NCBI RefSeq assembly: GCF_001544755.2
Contig: NZ_FCOF02000021.1
Span: forward strand, 41,010-105,009
Length of the DNA stretch: 64,000 nucleotides
Direction: 5' to 3'
From: Caballeronia catudaia
GTDB lineage: Bacteria > Pseudomonadota > Gammaproteobacteria > Burkholderiales > Burkholderiaceae
Below the pieces are notes generated by a model. The model made no database searches, was not told where the DNA came from, and worked only from the letters and a program-made list of their open reading frames with translations. Position 1 is the first letter of the stretch, and every line of letters begins with the position of its first letter. The translations under genes and the position numbers were made by a program. Positions 8,749 to 18,137 of the stretch are shown here, one piece after another.

Positions 8749-9414
8749 TCAGTTCCCCCGCACGGCCGTCAATACGGGCCGCGCCTGACGCGACGCGGCC
8801 TGATCGCGCGAATGATCCGGTGCATAACGCACGAGCGCGACGAATTCGAAATGCGCCGGACGGTTTTCGATCGGCGTCGATGCAGCGCGCTTGCCCGGCG
8901 AAACCGAGTCCGCGCGCCGCTTCATCTCGATCACTTCCACCGACTGCACGCCACGCAGCCGCTCCAGCCGCTTGAGCCAAAGCGCTGCCGCCTGCGAATC
9001 GGGCGCGAGCGCGGCTAGCTCGACTTCACCCGTTCGCTGCGACACGCGTTGCAGCGCGATGCCGCGCTGCGGCGGCGCCTCCGCCAGCGCTTCGAGCAGC
9101 GCCAGGAAGCGCTCGCGTGGCAAAGCCAGCGGCTGCGCGGCGTCGCGCGCGCGACGCCGTTCGGCTTCGGCGCGAAGGAGCCGCGCGTGTTCGTCGATCT
9201 GGGCGCCCGATGCGCGCAACGACGTCTCGAGCGCCACGCGCCGCTCATCCAGGCGAATGCGCTCGAACGCATCCCAGCCAGCCACGGCGCCGACGGCCGC
9301 GCAACCAGCCAGCGTCACCGCGCCGAGCAACGCGAGCCGCTGACGCCGCATCTCACGGCGCCTGCGGGCGCGATATGGCAGCAGGTTGAATCCTTCTAGC
9401 ATGGCCGCGTTCAT
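8749..9414 (-). CDS. pilN: PilN-like type IV pilus inner-membrane assembly protein
   Basis: A 221-residue bitopic protein. The short cytoplasmic N-terminus carries FNLLPYR (residues 9-15), equivalent to the NLLP motif of PilN that docks into PilM. A basic stretch and a membrane helix at about 28-48 follow. The periplasmic part begins with a coiled coil (LDERRVALETSLRASG) and ends in a small alpha/beta domain. The ATG overlaps the pilM stop (ATGA). With PilM and the PilO/P protein it would form the alignment complex linking the cytoplasmic motor to the secretin. Confidence 0.85.
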   Translation of the reverse strand: MNAAMLEGFNLLPYRARRRREMRRQRLALLGAVTLAGCAAVGAVAGWDAFERIRLDERRVALETSLRASGAQIDEHARLLRAEAERRRARDAAQPLALPRERFLALLEALAEAPPQRGIALQRVSQRTGEVELAALAPDSQAAALWLKRLERLRGVQSVEVIEMKRRADSVSPGKRAASTPIENRPAHFEFVALVRYAPDHSRDQAASRQARPVLTAVRGN

Positions 9415-10412
9415 TGCATCACCTCGCGCAATGCAAGTCCGAACGCGACGGCGAAACGCGGCGAATGCCTGTACGCCGACGAAACGCCCGATGCCCCGTT
9501 GCAATACGGCGCGGCCTCGAAGGGCAGCGCCGGACAGCCGAAGGTCTTGCCGAGCGCGGGGACCGGAACGCTCGCATGCGCCAGCAATTCGATTTGCCCG
9601 CCGACGTAGATGCAATCGAGCGGCGCGTCCTGGCCGACGAGATCGTGAAGCGCCTCGGCGATGCTCCGATGCTCCGGCGCGGGATAGCGCAGTTCGCTTT
9701 CGACGCCGCGCGAGCCGACGAGCCAGCCGTGCAAGCCCGTGCTTTCCAGCCAGCAGACGAGATAGCGCGCATCGGCGTCCAGTTCGGTCGAGCCGGCGTG
9801 GCGCATCGCGCGCAACGCGGCTGCCGGCTCTCCGTCGATGGCCGACAGCGCGATGCCCGCCTCCGCCGCCGTCTCGACGCGCGCCTCGACATGCCGTCGC
9901 GCCGTGGCCGCAATCGCAACCTGCGCCTCGCCGTCCTCGCGCGTCTGCACGGACCAGTCGACCGCCAGTGCGCCGCGCTCGATGCCCGCCGCGCGCTCGG
10001 CTTCGGCGAGCACGGCCGGTTCGAGAAAGCCGCGCGGGTCGCCGCCGATGTTGCCCGCGAAGTGATCGTGAACATCGATCAGACGAGCAAGCGGAACCTG
10101 AGTCGTGAGCGTCGCCGAGGCGGGCAAACCCATCGCGCAGCGCAGCGCCCGCCATGCGCCGGTTTCCGGCAAGCGCGCGAACGCTTCGCGCAACGCCCTC
10201 ACGATGGCCGCGCGATCGATGAAATCGCCATCGACCACCGCGCCCGAAGGCAACGCCACCGATTCCAGATGCTCGACGCACACCGACGCGTTCGCGCGCA
10301 ATCGTCTGCTGACGACGGCGAGCCGCACCGCGTCCTCGCTTACGTCGATGCCCGCCGCATAGCGCCGCGTGACCGTCAGCATCGCGCCGCGCAGCGCTTT
10401 TTCCTTGCTCAT
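9411..10412 (-). CDS. pilM: PilM-like actin-fold type IV pilus assembly ATPase
   Basis: A 333-residue cytoplasmic protein starting MSKEKALRGAM behind a clear AAGGAG site. Its N-terminus has the actin-like phosphate-1 signature AAGIDVSEDAVRLAVV, and it continues with the PilM pattern of alternating strands and helices (VEARVETAAEAGIALSAIDG). PilM binds the N-terminus of PilN. First gene of the pil operon and divergent from mrcA. Divergence from classical PilM is considerable, so the call depends partly on position. Confidence 0.85.
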   Translation of the reverse strand: MSKEKALRGAMLTVTRRYAAGIDVSEDAVRLAVVSRRLRANASVCVEHLESVALPSGAVVDGDFIDRAAIVRALREAFARLPETGAWRALRCAMGLPASATLTTQVPLARLIDVHDHFAGNIGGDPRGFLEPAVLAEAERAAGIERGALAVDWSVQTREDGEAQVAIAATARRHVEARVETAAEAGIALSAIDGEPAAALRAMRHAGSTELDADARYLVCWLESTGLHGWLVGSRGVESELRYPAPEHRSIAEALHDLVGQDAPLDCIYVGGQIELLAHASVPVPALGKTFGCPALPFEAAPYCNGASGVSSAYRHSPRFAVAFGLALREVMQ

Positions 10413-10632
10413 GACCAACTCCTTCCGTTCAATCGCGCGCCGAACCGTTCGGGCGCCTGATGGGGAAGGATTGTCGCGAGCGTCATCGGCGGCGAACACT
10501 CGGCCGAACGGCCAACGCTCGCGATATCCGGATGCTTCCGGACCGGATCGCGCGTATCTTGAAGACAGCGGCAGGCATACGTGACGGCCGCGTGCGCCGC
10601 GACCGCTCAGAAATCTCCCAAATCCGGGCGGC

Positions 10633-10638
10633 TATAAT
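10633..10638 (+). promoter_or_regulatory. Probable -10 box for mrcA
   Basis: A perfect TATAAT lies 24 nt before the mrcA ATG. No good -35 hexamer is present at 16-18 nt, so only the -10 element is claimed. Confidence 0.45.
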
Positions 10639-10662
10639 CGCGGGACCGTTTTTGGTGGTGCT

Positions 10663-13071
10663 ATGCAATCCTCTTCCCCGAACAACCCGCCGTCCACGCC
10701 GCCCGAAGGGCCCAAGAAAGCCAGGCGCCCGTGGTGGGCGCGGCTTCTCCTCGGCTTTTTCGTCGGCGTATTTGCACTCGTCGTCTGCGCGGGCCTCGTC
10801 CTCGGCTACGCGCTCGTCGTCGCAATGCCGAACCTGCCTTCGCTCGAGGCGCTCACCGACTACAAGCCGAAGGTGCCGCTGCGCATCTATACGGCCGATC
10901 ACCTTCTGATCGGCGAATTCGGCGAGGAACGCCGCAGCGTCGTGCGCATTCAGGACGTGCCCGATCATCTGAAAAAAGCCGTTCTCGCGATCGAAGATGC
11001 ACGTTTCTACGATCACGGCGGCGTCGATCTCACCGGCATCCTGCGCGCGGGCACGGTCGCGCTGACCAACGGCCACGCATCGCAGGGCGCGAGCACGATC
11101 ACGATGCAGGTCGCGCGCAACTTCTTCCTGTCGAGCGAAAAGACCTACACGCGCAAGATCTACGAGATGCTGCTCGCCTACAAGATCGAGCGCGCGCTGA
11201 CGAAGGATCAGATTCTCGAGGTCTATATGAATCAGATCTATCTCGGGCAGCGCGCGTACGGCTTCGCGAGCGCGGCGCGCGTCTATTTCGGCAAGGATCT
11301 GAAGGACATTTCGCTCGCCGAAGCCGCGATGCTCGCGGGTCTGCCGAAAGCGCCGTCCGCGTATAACCCGGTCGTCAATCCGAAGCGCGCGAAGGTGCGG
11401 CAGGAGTACATCCTGCAACGCATGCACGAGCTGAACTTCATCACGCAGGACCAGTACGAACAGGCCGTGAAGCAGGCGCTCGTCGTGAAGGGACAGGGCC
11501 GCGAGTTCAGCGTGCACGCCGAGTACGTCGCGGAAATGGTGCGTCAGATGATGTACGCCCAGTATCGCGAGGAAGCGTACACGCGCGGCCTGAACGTCGT
11601 GACGACGATCGATTCCGCCGATCAGGACGCCGCCTATCGCGCGGTGCGCAAGGGTCTGATGGACTATGAGCACCGCCACGGCTATCGCGGGCCGGAAGGC
11701 TATATCGACCTGCCGAAAGATGCCGACGACCGCGAGCAGGCCATCGACGACGCGCTCGCCGAGCATCCCGACAACGGCGAGATCGTCGCGGCAGTGGTGA
11801 CGTCGGCGAATCCGAAGGAAGTGAAGGCGAGCTTCATCGACGGCAACACGGCGACGATCGCCGGCAACGATCTGCGCTTCGTGCAGTTCGCGCTCAGCCC
11901 GAAAGCGCAACCGAACGCGCGTATTCGTCCAGGCGCGATCGTGCGGCTCATGAAAGACGACGACGGCAACTGGGTCATCACGCAACTGCCGCAAGTGGAA
12001 GGCGCGTTCGTCTCGATGGTTCCGCAGGACGGCGCGATCCGCGCGCTCGTCGGCGGCTTCGACTTCAACAAGAACAAGTTCAATCACGTGACGCAGGCCT
12101 GGCGCCAGCCGGGATCGAGCTTCAAACCCTTCATCTATTCGGCATCGCTCGAAAAGGGTTTGTCGCCCGCGACCATCATCAACGACGGCCCGCTCTTCTT
12201 CAGCGCCGCCGAGACCGGCGGCCAGGCGTGGGAGCCGAAGAATTACGGCGGCGGCTTCGACGGCCCGATGAGCATGCGCTCCGCGCTGCAGCGCTCGAAG
12301 AACATGGTGTCGATCCGCATCCTGAGTCATATCGGCACGAAATACGCGCAGCAGTACATCACGCGTTTCGGCTTCGATGCGGATCGTCATCCCGCCTATC
12401 TGCCGATGGCGCTCGGCGCGGGCCTCGTCACGCCGCTGCAGATGGCGGCGGGCTACGCGGTGTTCGCGAACGGCGGATATCGCGTGAATCCGTATCTGAT
12501 CGCGGATATCACCGATCCGTACGGGCGCGTCGTATCGCATCCGCAACCGCTCGTCGCGCAGCAGAGCGCGCCGCTCGCGATCACACCGCGCAACGCGTTC
12601 GTGATGAACAGCCTGTTGCAGAGCGTGGCGCAGCACGGCACGGGCGCGAAGACGAACCAGCTGAAGCGCGGCGATCTCGCCGGCAAGACCGGCACGACGA
12701 ACGATTCGCGCGACGCGTGGTTCGCCGGCTATCAGCGCACGCTCGTGGCGATCGCGTGGATCGGCTACGACAATCCGCGCAGCCTCGGCGACAAGGAAAC
12801 GGGCGGCGGTCTCGCGCTGCCGGTGTGGATGGATTACATGGGCCGTGCGCTCAAGGGCGTGCCCGAGTACAAGCCGCTGATGCCGCCCGATATCACGTCG
12901 CTCGGCAACGAACTGTACTTCGACGACATGACGCCGGGCCACGGCTTCGTCGCAACGATCGGCGTCAGTCAGGCGCCGCCGCAGGAAGGCGTAGCCGGCG
13001 TGACGGCGCCCGCGCCGGAAGTCGGAGAACAGGAAAAGCAGGACATCATGAATCTGTTCAAGGGGCAGTGA
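10663..13071 (+). CDS. mrcA: Penicillin-binding protein 1A (bifunctional peptidoglycan synthase)
   Basis: Class A PBP of 802 residues that polymerises glycan strands and cross-links the peptides. A Pro-rich cytoplasmic tail is followed by one membrane helix (about 26-48). The glycosyltransferase domain has EDARFYDHGGVD and GASTITMQVARNFFL. A large OB-like insert comes next, then the transpeptidase domain with S485xxK488, an SKN triad and K675TGT. Length and motif order are normal for PBP1a. It is divergent from the pil operon, as in related betaproteobacteria, and ends at a strong terminator. Confidence 0.97.
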   Translation: MQSSSPNNPPSTPPEGPKKARRPWWARLLLGFFVGVFALVVCAGLVLGYALVVAMPNLPSLEALTDYKPKVPLRIYTADHLLIGEFGEERRSVVRIQDVPDHLKKAVLAIEDARFYDHGGVDLTGILRAGTVALTNGHASQGASTITMQVARNFFLSSEKTYTRKIYEMLLAYKIERALTKDQILEVYMNQIYLGQRAYGFASAARVYFGKDLKDISLAEAAMLAGLPKAPSAYNPVVNPKRAKVRQEYILQRMHELNFITQDQYEQAVKQALVVKGQGREFSVHAEYVAEMVRQMMYAQYREEAYTRGLNVVTTIDSADQDAAYRAVRKGLMDYEHRHGYRGPEGYIDLPKDADDREQAIDDALAEHPDNGEIVAAVVTSANPKEVKASFIDGNTATIAGNDLRFVQFALSPKAQPNARIRPGAIVRLMKDDDGNWVITQLPQVEGAFVSMVPQDGAIRALVGGFDFNKNKFNHVTQAWRQPGSSFKPFIYSASLEKGLSPATIINDGPLFFSAAETGGQAWEPKNYGGGFDGPMSMRSALQRSKNMVSIRILSHIGTKYAQQYITRFGFDADRHPAYLPMALGAGLVTPLQMAAGYAVFANGGYRVNPYLIADITDPYGRVVSHPQPLVAQQSAPLAITPRNAFVMNSLLQSVAQHGTGAKTNQLKRGDLAGKTGTTNDSRDAWFAGYQRTLVAIAWIGYDNPRSLGDKETGGGLALPVWMDYMGRALKGVPEYKPLMPPDITSLGNELYFDDMTPGHGFVATIGVSQAPPQEGVAGVTAPAPEVGEQEKQDIMNLFKGQ

Positions 13072-13100
13072 GCGCGGCGTTTGCGCTCTTGCACAATTCG

Positions 13101-13137
13101 AAGCGAACGGGTCGAAAGACCCGTTCGCTTTTTTTTA
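13101..13137 (+). terminator. Intrinsic terminator after mrcA
   Basis: Perfect 13-bp stem (13101-13113 with 13118-13130), GAAA tetraloop and an eight-T run from 13129. A run of A's is absent on the left, so it is oriented for the plus strand. Confidence 0.93.
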
Positions 13138-13146
13138 TGCCTTGAA

Positions 13147-13464
13147 TTACGCCTTGAAGCGGACCGGCTCGCCGGCCTGCTCGGTCGAATACCTGGTCAG
13201 CGTGGCGAAGAATTCGCTGTTGTCGCGCGTATCGCGCCACGCGCCGTCGACGTATTTGTAGTGGAATCCGCCCGCCTTCGCCGCGAGCCAGATCTCGTGC
13301 TTCGGCGGCTGCAGATTGATGATCACCTTCGTGCGATTCTCGAATTCCAGCGTGAGCACATTGCCGCTGCGCTCGAATTCGATATCGGCCTCGGCTGCGT
13401 CCACCGAGCGCTCGATGGCCGTCAGCGCGGCCTCCGCCAGCGTCAGGTATTCCTGGTCTGTCAT
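13147..13464 (-). CDS. cyaY: CyaY, bacterial frataxin
   Basis: A 105-residue frataxin homologue, acidic at the N-terminus (MTDQEYLTLAEAALTAIERSVD), that binds iron and tunes Fe-S cluster assembly on IscS. Family signatures include NVLTLEFENRTKVIINLQPP and EIWLAAKAGGFHY. The ATG at 13464 has GGAG at 7 nt. An ATG four codons upstream (13476) is possible but has no ribosome-binding site at the right distance. It is divergent from lptM with about 35 nt between the starts. Confidence 0.95.
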   Translation of the reverse strand: MTDQEYLTLAEAALTAIERSVDAAEADIEFERSGNVLTLEFENRTKVIINLQPPKHEIWLAAKAGGFHYKYVDGAWRDTRDNSEFFATLTRYSTEQAGEPVRFKA

Positions 13465-13499
13465 GCTAAACTCCATCGATTAAACGTATAAGGACGGTC

Positions 13500-13808
13500 A
13501 TGCGAGTCGTTTTCAGGATGAGCGCGATTGTAGCGGCTTTGGCCTTGACCGCCGCTGCCGCTCTCTCGCTCGGCGGTTGTGGGCAACGCGGTCCGCTTTA
13601 TCTGCCGACAGTCCCGCCGCTGCCGCAACGTCCCAACGATCTCCAGAATACGCCGCCTTCGAATGTCACTCCGGGCAGCGAAACGGCATCGCGCGCGGGC
13701 AGCGTTCCGGACACGTCGGGAGAGCCGCTGACGCTCTCGCCGGAGACCGGACTGAACGCCGCACCCAACGCTGCATCTGCGCCGAAAGCCGCATCGTCCG
13801 CTTACTGA
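13500..13808 (+). CDS. lptM: LptM/YifL-type small lipoprotein
   Basis: A 102-residue lipoprotein. The signal peptide ends in the lipobox LGGC with the acylated cysteine at residue 27, followed at once by the family signature GQRGPLYLP. The rest is a low-complexity Pro/Ser/Ala tail. LptM helps oxidative maturation of the LptD LPS translocon in Enterobacteria; that role is transferred by family. It has an AAGGA site 6 nt before the ATG and precedes lysA by 44 nt, the same pairing as in many proteobacteria. Confidence 0.88.
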   Translation: MRVVFRMSAIVAALALTAAAALSLGGCGQRGPLYLPTVPPLPQRPNDLQNTPPSNVTPGSETASRAGSVPDTSGEPLTLSPETGLNAAPNAASAPKAASSAY

Positions 13809-13852
13809 TCCGCAAGTCTTAACGCCTTCCTTGGCGCAACTCGATTCCACGC

Positions 13853-15115
13853 ATGAGTGATCCCGCATTCCATTACGTCGACGGCGTGCTGCACGCCGAA
13901 GGCGTCTCCGCCGTGTCGCTCGCGGAACAGTTCGGCACGCCGCTCTACGTCTATTCGCGCGACGCGCTCTCACGCGCCTATCACGCATACGCCGATGCCT
14001 GCGCCGGCCGCAAGGCAACCGTGCATGTCGCGGTGAAGGCGAACAGCAATCTCGCCGTGCTCAACGTGTTCGCGCGCATCGGCGCGGGCTTCGACATCGT
14101 GTCGTCGGGCGAGCTCGCACGCGTGCTCGCGGCGGGCGGCAAAGCCGAAAACACCGTGTTTTCCGGCGTCGGCAAGACGGCTGCGGAAATGCGCGAGGCG
14201 CTCGAAGCAGGCGTGAAGTGCTTCAACGTCGAATCGATTCCCGAGCTGCACGCGCTGAACGAAGTGGCGAAGTCGCTCGGCAAGAAAGCGCCCGTGTCGC
14301 TGCGCGTGAATCCGGACGTCGATGCGAAAACGCATCCTTATATTTCCACCGGCCTGAAGTCGAACAAATTCGGCGTCGCGTTCAGCGATGCGCGCGCAAC
14401 ATACCGCGAAGCGCATGCGATGCCCAATCTCGATGTCGTCGGCATCGATTGCCATATCGGCTCGCAAATCACCGAAATCAGCCCGTATCTCGATGCGGTC
14501 GACAAGCTGCTGGAGCTCGTCGAGCAGATCGAAGCCGACGGCATGCGCATTCGCCACGTTGACGTTGGCGGCGGGCTCGGCATCACCTACGACGACGAAA
14601 CGCCGCCCGATATCGGCGTGTTCGTGAAGACGCTGCTCGATCACATCGAGAAGCGCGGCCACGGCCAGCGCGAAGTGTATTTCGAGCCGGGGCGCTCGCT
14701 GGTCGGCAATGCGGGCGTGCTGCTCACACGCGTCGAGTTCCTGAAGCCGGGCGAGGAAAAGAACTTCGCCATCGTCGATGCCGCGATGAACGACCTCGCG
14801 CGCCCCGCGATGTACGAGGCGTTTCATCGCATCGTCCCGGTCGAGAAGCGCAACGCGAAGGCGCACAAGTACGACGTCGTCGGTCCAGTGTGCGAAAGCG
14901 GCGACTGGCTCGGACGCGATCGCGATCTGGCCATCGAACCGGGCGACCTGCTCGCGATCTGCTCCGCCGGCGCCTACGGCTTCGTGATGAGCTCGAACTA
15001 CAACACGCGTCCGCGCGCCGCCGAGATCATGGTCGATGGCGAACGCGCGCGTCTCGTGCGCGAGCGCGAGACGGTTGCGCAGTTGTTCGCCGGGGAATCG
15101 ATTCTGCCGGACTGA
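13853..15115 (+). CDS. lysA: Diaminopimelate decarboxylase
   Basis: PLP-dependent decarboxylation of meso-diaminopimelate to lysine, the last step of lysine biosynthesis. The 420-residue protein is a fold-type III decarboxylase: PLP lysine K62 in VAVKANSN, the glycine-rich phosphate loop HVDVGGGLGI, the substrate site EPGRSLVGNAG and the dimer-interface motif CESGDWLGRDR. Probably co-transcribed with lptM. It ends at a terminator 20 nt downstream. Confidence 0.97.
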   Translation: MSDPAFHYVDGVLHAEGVSAVSLAEQFGTPLYVYSRDALSRAYHAYADACAGRKATVHVAVKANSNLAVLNVFARIGAGFDIVSSGELARVLAAGGKAENTVFSGVGKTAAEMREALEAGVKCFNVESIPELHALNEVAKSLGKKAPVSLRVNPDVDAKTHPYISTGLKSNKFGVAFSDARATYREAHAMPNLDVVGIDCHIGSQITEISPYLDAVDKLLELVEQIEADGMRIRHVDVGGGLGITYDDETPPDIGVFVKTLLDHIEKRGHGQREVYFEPGRSLVGNAGVLLTRVEFLKPGEEKNFAIVDAAMNDLARPAMYEAFHRIVPVEKRNAKAHKYDVVGPVCESGDWLGRDRDLAIEPGDLLAICSAGAYGFVMSSNYNTRPRAAEIMVDGERARLVRERETVAQLFAGESILPD

Positions 15116-15136
15116 CGTTTCGCGCTTCGATGAAAC

Positions 15137-15166
15137 AAGCGACGCTCGCAAGACGTCGCTTTTTTT
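15137..15166 (+). terminator. Intrinsic terminator after lysA
   Basis: An 8-bp stem (15137-15144 with 15154-15161), a 9-nt loop and a run of seven T's. It lies between the converging lysA and msrQ. Confidence 0.85.
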
Positions 15167-15176
15167 ATGCGCTGGT

Positions 15177-15821
15177 TCATGCGCGTCTGGTTCGCCCTCG
15201 AAGCCACGCGACCACGCGCCAGCCGAGCAGCACGATCACGATCGAACCATAAATCTTCGGCAGTTCGAAATCGTGCTTGCCCGCCTTCATCCACCAGAAA
15301 TGCAGGATGGCGAGTGCGGCGATCAGGTAGATCGCGCGATGCAAGGTCTGCCAGCGACGCCCGAGCTTGCGGACCATCGCCTTGGGCGACGTGACGGCGA
15401 GCGGAATCAGCAACACGAACGCCGTGAAGCCCACCGTGATGAACGGCCGCTTGCCGATGTCCTTCACCATCTCGGCGACATCGAACCATTTGTCGAACCA
15501 GATGTACGTCGTGAAATGCAGCACGGCGAAGAAGAACGCGAAGAGTCCGATCATCCGGCGAAAGCGCGCGAGCGCCGTCACGCCGGTCAGGCGTCGCACG
15601 GGCGTGATCGCGAGCGTGACGCACAGATAGACCAGCGTCCAGAGCCCGGTCGAGCGCGTGATGAACTCGATCGGATTCGCGCCCAATCCGCCATTCGCGC
15701 CGAGAAAGATCAGACGCGCGAGCGGAAACAGCATCGCGATGAACACGGCGACTTTCACCGGAACGATCCATCGCGGTCCCGTCGCGACGCGCGTGCTTTT
15801 GATCTGAGATGCGGACGACAT
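15177..15821 (-). CDS. msrQ: MsrQ, heme-binding membrane subunit of the MsrPQ repair system
   Basis: A 214-residue YedZ-type ferric-reductase-like protein with about six membrane helices and helix-borne histidines (FAVLHFTTYIWFDKWF; LGRRWQTLHRAIYL) that ligate heme. It feeds electrons from the quinone or flavin pool to MsrP for reduction of oxidised methionines in periplasmic proteins. It starts 3 nt after the msrP stop, so the pair is an operon. Confidence 0.94.
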   Translation of the reverse strand: MSSASQIKSTRVATGPRWIVPVKVAVFIAMLFPLARLIFLGANGGLGANPIEFITRSTGLWTLVYLCVTLAITPVRRLTGVTALARFRRMIGLFAFFFAVLHFTTYIWFDKWFDVAEMVKDIGKRPFITVGFTAFVLLIPLAVTSPKAMVRKLGRRWQTLHRAIYLIAALAILHFWWMKAGKHDFELPKIYGSIVIVLLGWRVVAWLRGRTRRA

Positions 15822-15824
15822 CGT

Positions 15825-16805
15825 TCAGAAATTCTTCTTCAGATCCATGCCCTGATACAGCGACGCGACCTGATCGCCGTAGCCATTGAACATGAGCGTC
15901 TTGCGTTTCGGCGTGAAGAAACCGTCCTCGCCGATGCGCCGCTCCGTCGCCTGACTCCAGCGCGGATGATCGACATTCGGATTCACGTTCGAATAGAAGC
16001 CGTATTCGCTCGGCGCGTACAGGTTCCAGCTCGTCGGCGGCTGCTTTTCGACGAAGCGGATTTTCACGAGCGACTTCGCGCTCTTGAAGCCGTACTTCCA
16101 CGGCACGACGACGCGCACCGGCGCGCCGTTCTGATTCGGCAGGACTTCGCCATACAGCCCGACCGTCAGCAGCGTAAGCGGGTTCATCGCCTCGTCCATG
16201 CGCAGGCCTTCGGAATACGGCCACTCGAGGATCGGCGTCGAGAGGCCCGGCATCTGCGAAGCATCCGCGAGCGTGATGAACTGCACGTACTTCGCGTTGC
16301 CCGTCGGCTCGGCACGCCTGATGAGCTCGGACAAGGACACGCCGATCCACGGAATCACCATCGACCAGCCTTCGACGCAGCGCAGCCGGTACACGCGTTC
16401 TTCGAGCGGCGCGAGCTTGAGAAGATCGCCGATGTCGTAGACCTTCGGATTCTTGATCGCGCCTTCGACGGAAACCTTCCACGGCCGCGGACGCAATGCG
16501 CCAGCATGCTCGGCGGGATCGCCCTTGTCGGTGCCGAATTCGTAGAAGTTGTTGTAGGTCGTGATGTCCTTGAGCGACGTGGCCTTGTCGAGCGCGACGA
16601 ACTTCGGATTGGTCGTCGCGGCCAGCTTCTGGCCTTTCGCATCGGGCGATGTCATCGTCGCGTGCGCGAGGCCCGTCGCGCTCAGCATGCCCATCGCGCC
16701 GATCGAGCGCAGCATGAGCCGACGGTTCTCGAACACGTCGCGCGGCGTGATTTCATGGCCCGCGATGTCATCGCCATAGAGATGGCGATTTCGTCTGATC
16801 CACAT
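15825..16805 (-). CDS. msrP: MsrP, molybdenum-dependent protein-methionine-sulfoxide reductase
   Basis: A 326-residue periplasmic molybdoenzyme of the sulfite-oxidase fold (YedY). A twin-arginine export signal is present at RRLMLRS (residues 28-34), before a hydrophobic stretch ending LAHA. The Mo-ligand cysteine is in YRLRCVEGWSM (near residue 143), with PVRVVVPWKYGFKSAKSL typical of the molybdopterin site. The long N-terminal region before the RR motif is normal for this family. Works with MsrQ. Confidence 0.95.
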   Translation of the reverse strand: MWIRRNRHLYGDDIAGHEITPRDVFENRRLMLRSIGAMGMLSATGLAHATMTSPDAKGQKLAATTNPKFVALDKATSLKDITTYNNFYEFGTDKGDPAEHAGALRPRPWKVSVEGAIKNPKVYDIGDLLKLAPLEERVYRLRCVEGWSMVIPWIGVSLSELIRRAEPTGNAKYVQFITLADASQMPGLSTPILEWPYSEGLRMDEAMNPLTLLTVGLYGEVLPNQNGAPVRVVVPWKYGFKSAKSLVKIRFVEKQPPTSWNLYAPSEYGFYSNVNPNVDHPRWSQATERRIGEDGFFTPKRKTLMFNGYGDQVASLYQGMDLKKNF

Positions 16806-16873
16806 GAAGCGTTGCTCCTTCTTTCATATACGGACAAACAGCAGATTGAATGCCCGTATTCCATCGCCTGACG

Positions 16874-16907
16874 AAAAAAAACCGCCAGCGCGACGCATAG
16901 CGGTTTT
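16874..16907 (-). terminator. Intrinsic terminator after ccsB
   Basis: An 8-bp stem (16900-16907 with 16878-16885 on the other arm) followed on the minus strand by a run of T's (16881-16874). It sits 21 nt past the ccsB stop. Confidence 0.75.
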
Positions 16908-16927
16908 CTCCCGTTCGATGCAGCCGA

Positions 16928-18133
16928 TCAAAGCTTGCCGTAACTATGCAAGCCCGACAGAAACATGTTCACGCCGAGGAACGCGAAAGTCGTCACGATC
17001 AAGCCGGTGAGCGCCCACCACGCAGCCGCCGCGCCGCGCAAACCCTTCATCAGGCGCATGTGCAGCCACGCCGCGTAATTCAGCCACACGATCAGCGCCC
17101 ACGTTTCCTTCGGGTCCCAGCTCCAGTAACCGCCCCACGCTTCCGCGGCCCACAGCGCGCCGAGAATGGTCGCGATGGTGAAGAACGCGAAGCCGACAGC
17201 GATCGACTTGTACATGACGTCGTCGAGCACTTCGAGCGACGGCAGACGGTCCGCCATGAACCCGCGCTGTTTCCCGAGATACGCGACGGAAACCATCGCC
17301 GAAAGCGCGAAGCTGCCGTAGCCGATGAAGTTCGCCGGCACGTGGATCTTCATCCACCAGCTTTGCAGCGCGGGCACGAGCGGCTGAATCTGCTGCGCGT
17401 CGCGGGCGATCGAGTACCACATCAGGAAGCCGACCGCCGCGCTGATGACGAGCAGCACGAACGCGCCCATCGCTCGCGTCGAGTAATGCTGCTCGTAGTA
17501 GAGATAGAACAGCGACGTGATCAGGCAGAACAGCACGAAGACTTCGTAGAGATTCGAAATCGGAATATGGCCGACGTCCGTGCCGATCATGTACGACTCG
17601 TACCAGCGCACCATCAGGCCGGTGAAGCCCATCAGCACCGCGACCCACGTCATGCGCGAGCCAATCGCGCCGCCGGTCTGCGAGCGCGTCACGAGGCCGA
17701 TCCAGTAGAAGAGTGTCGCGAGGATGAAGAGCGCGCTCATCCACAGAATCGCGGACTGGCTGGACAGGAAGTATTTGAGGAAGAAATTGGTGTCGGCGCG
17801 CGCGAGATCGTGCTGATAAAGCTGGATCGACGACAGCGCGAGCACCGCGATCATCGCGATCAGAAGGCGCACCGGTTTCCAGCGCCAGCCGAGCACGACG
17901 AACGTCGGCACCGCGCCGATCAGCACAGCCATGTCGTACACGTCCATGTACGCGTGATAGCGATTGAGCGCGAAGCCCGCGCCCGCGACCATCGCGAGGG
18001 CGAAGAGCCAGTCGACCGGCGTCAGGCGGCGTAGAAACGGACGGTCGTCGAACGCGGCGACATCGGGCAATCCGCCCTGCGCCGGACGTTCCGTCTTGGC
18101 GGGTGCGTGAGAGGAGGTTTGAGAAAGGTCCAT
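16928..18133 (-). CDS. ccsB: CcsB/ResC-type cytochrome c synthase subunit (CcsA family)
   Basis: A 401-residue polytopic membrane protein of the heme-handling superfamily. It carries the Trp-rich periplasmic motif WGGYWSWDPKETWA that presents heme, and conserved histidines in loops (KIHVPANFIGYGSFALSAM; YAAWLHMRL). With ResB it forms system II cytochrome c synthase, attaching heme to CXXCH motifs. It starts 4 nt after resB. Naming differs between databases (ccsA, ccsB, resC). Confidence 0.95.
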   Translation of the reverse strand: MDLSQTSSHAPAKTERPAQGGLPDVAAFDDRPFLRRLTPVDWLFALAMVAGAGFALNRYHAYMDVYDMAVLIGAVPTFVVLGWRWKPVRLLIAMIAVLALSSIQLYQHDLARADTNFFLKYFLSSQSAILWMSALFILATLFYWIGLVTRSQTGGAIGSRMTWVAVLMGFTGLMVRWYESYMIGTDVGHIPISNLYEVFVLFCLITSLFYLYYEQHYSTRAMGAFVLLVISAAVGFLMWYSIARDAQQIQPLVPALQSWWMKIHVPANFIGYGSFALSAMVSVAYLGKQRGFMADRLPSLEVLDDVMYKSIAVGFAFFTIATILGALWAAEAWGGYWSWDPKETWALIVWLNYAAWLHMRLMKGLRGAAAAWWALTGLIVTTFAFLGVNMFLSGLHSYGKL

Positions 18134-18137
18134 GATC

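Noticed and set aside
10483..12942. 819-codon minus-strand frame opposite mrcA
   Set aside because: mrcA on the plus strand has all catalytic motifs; the opposite frame has none.
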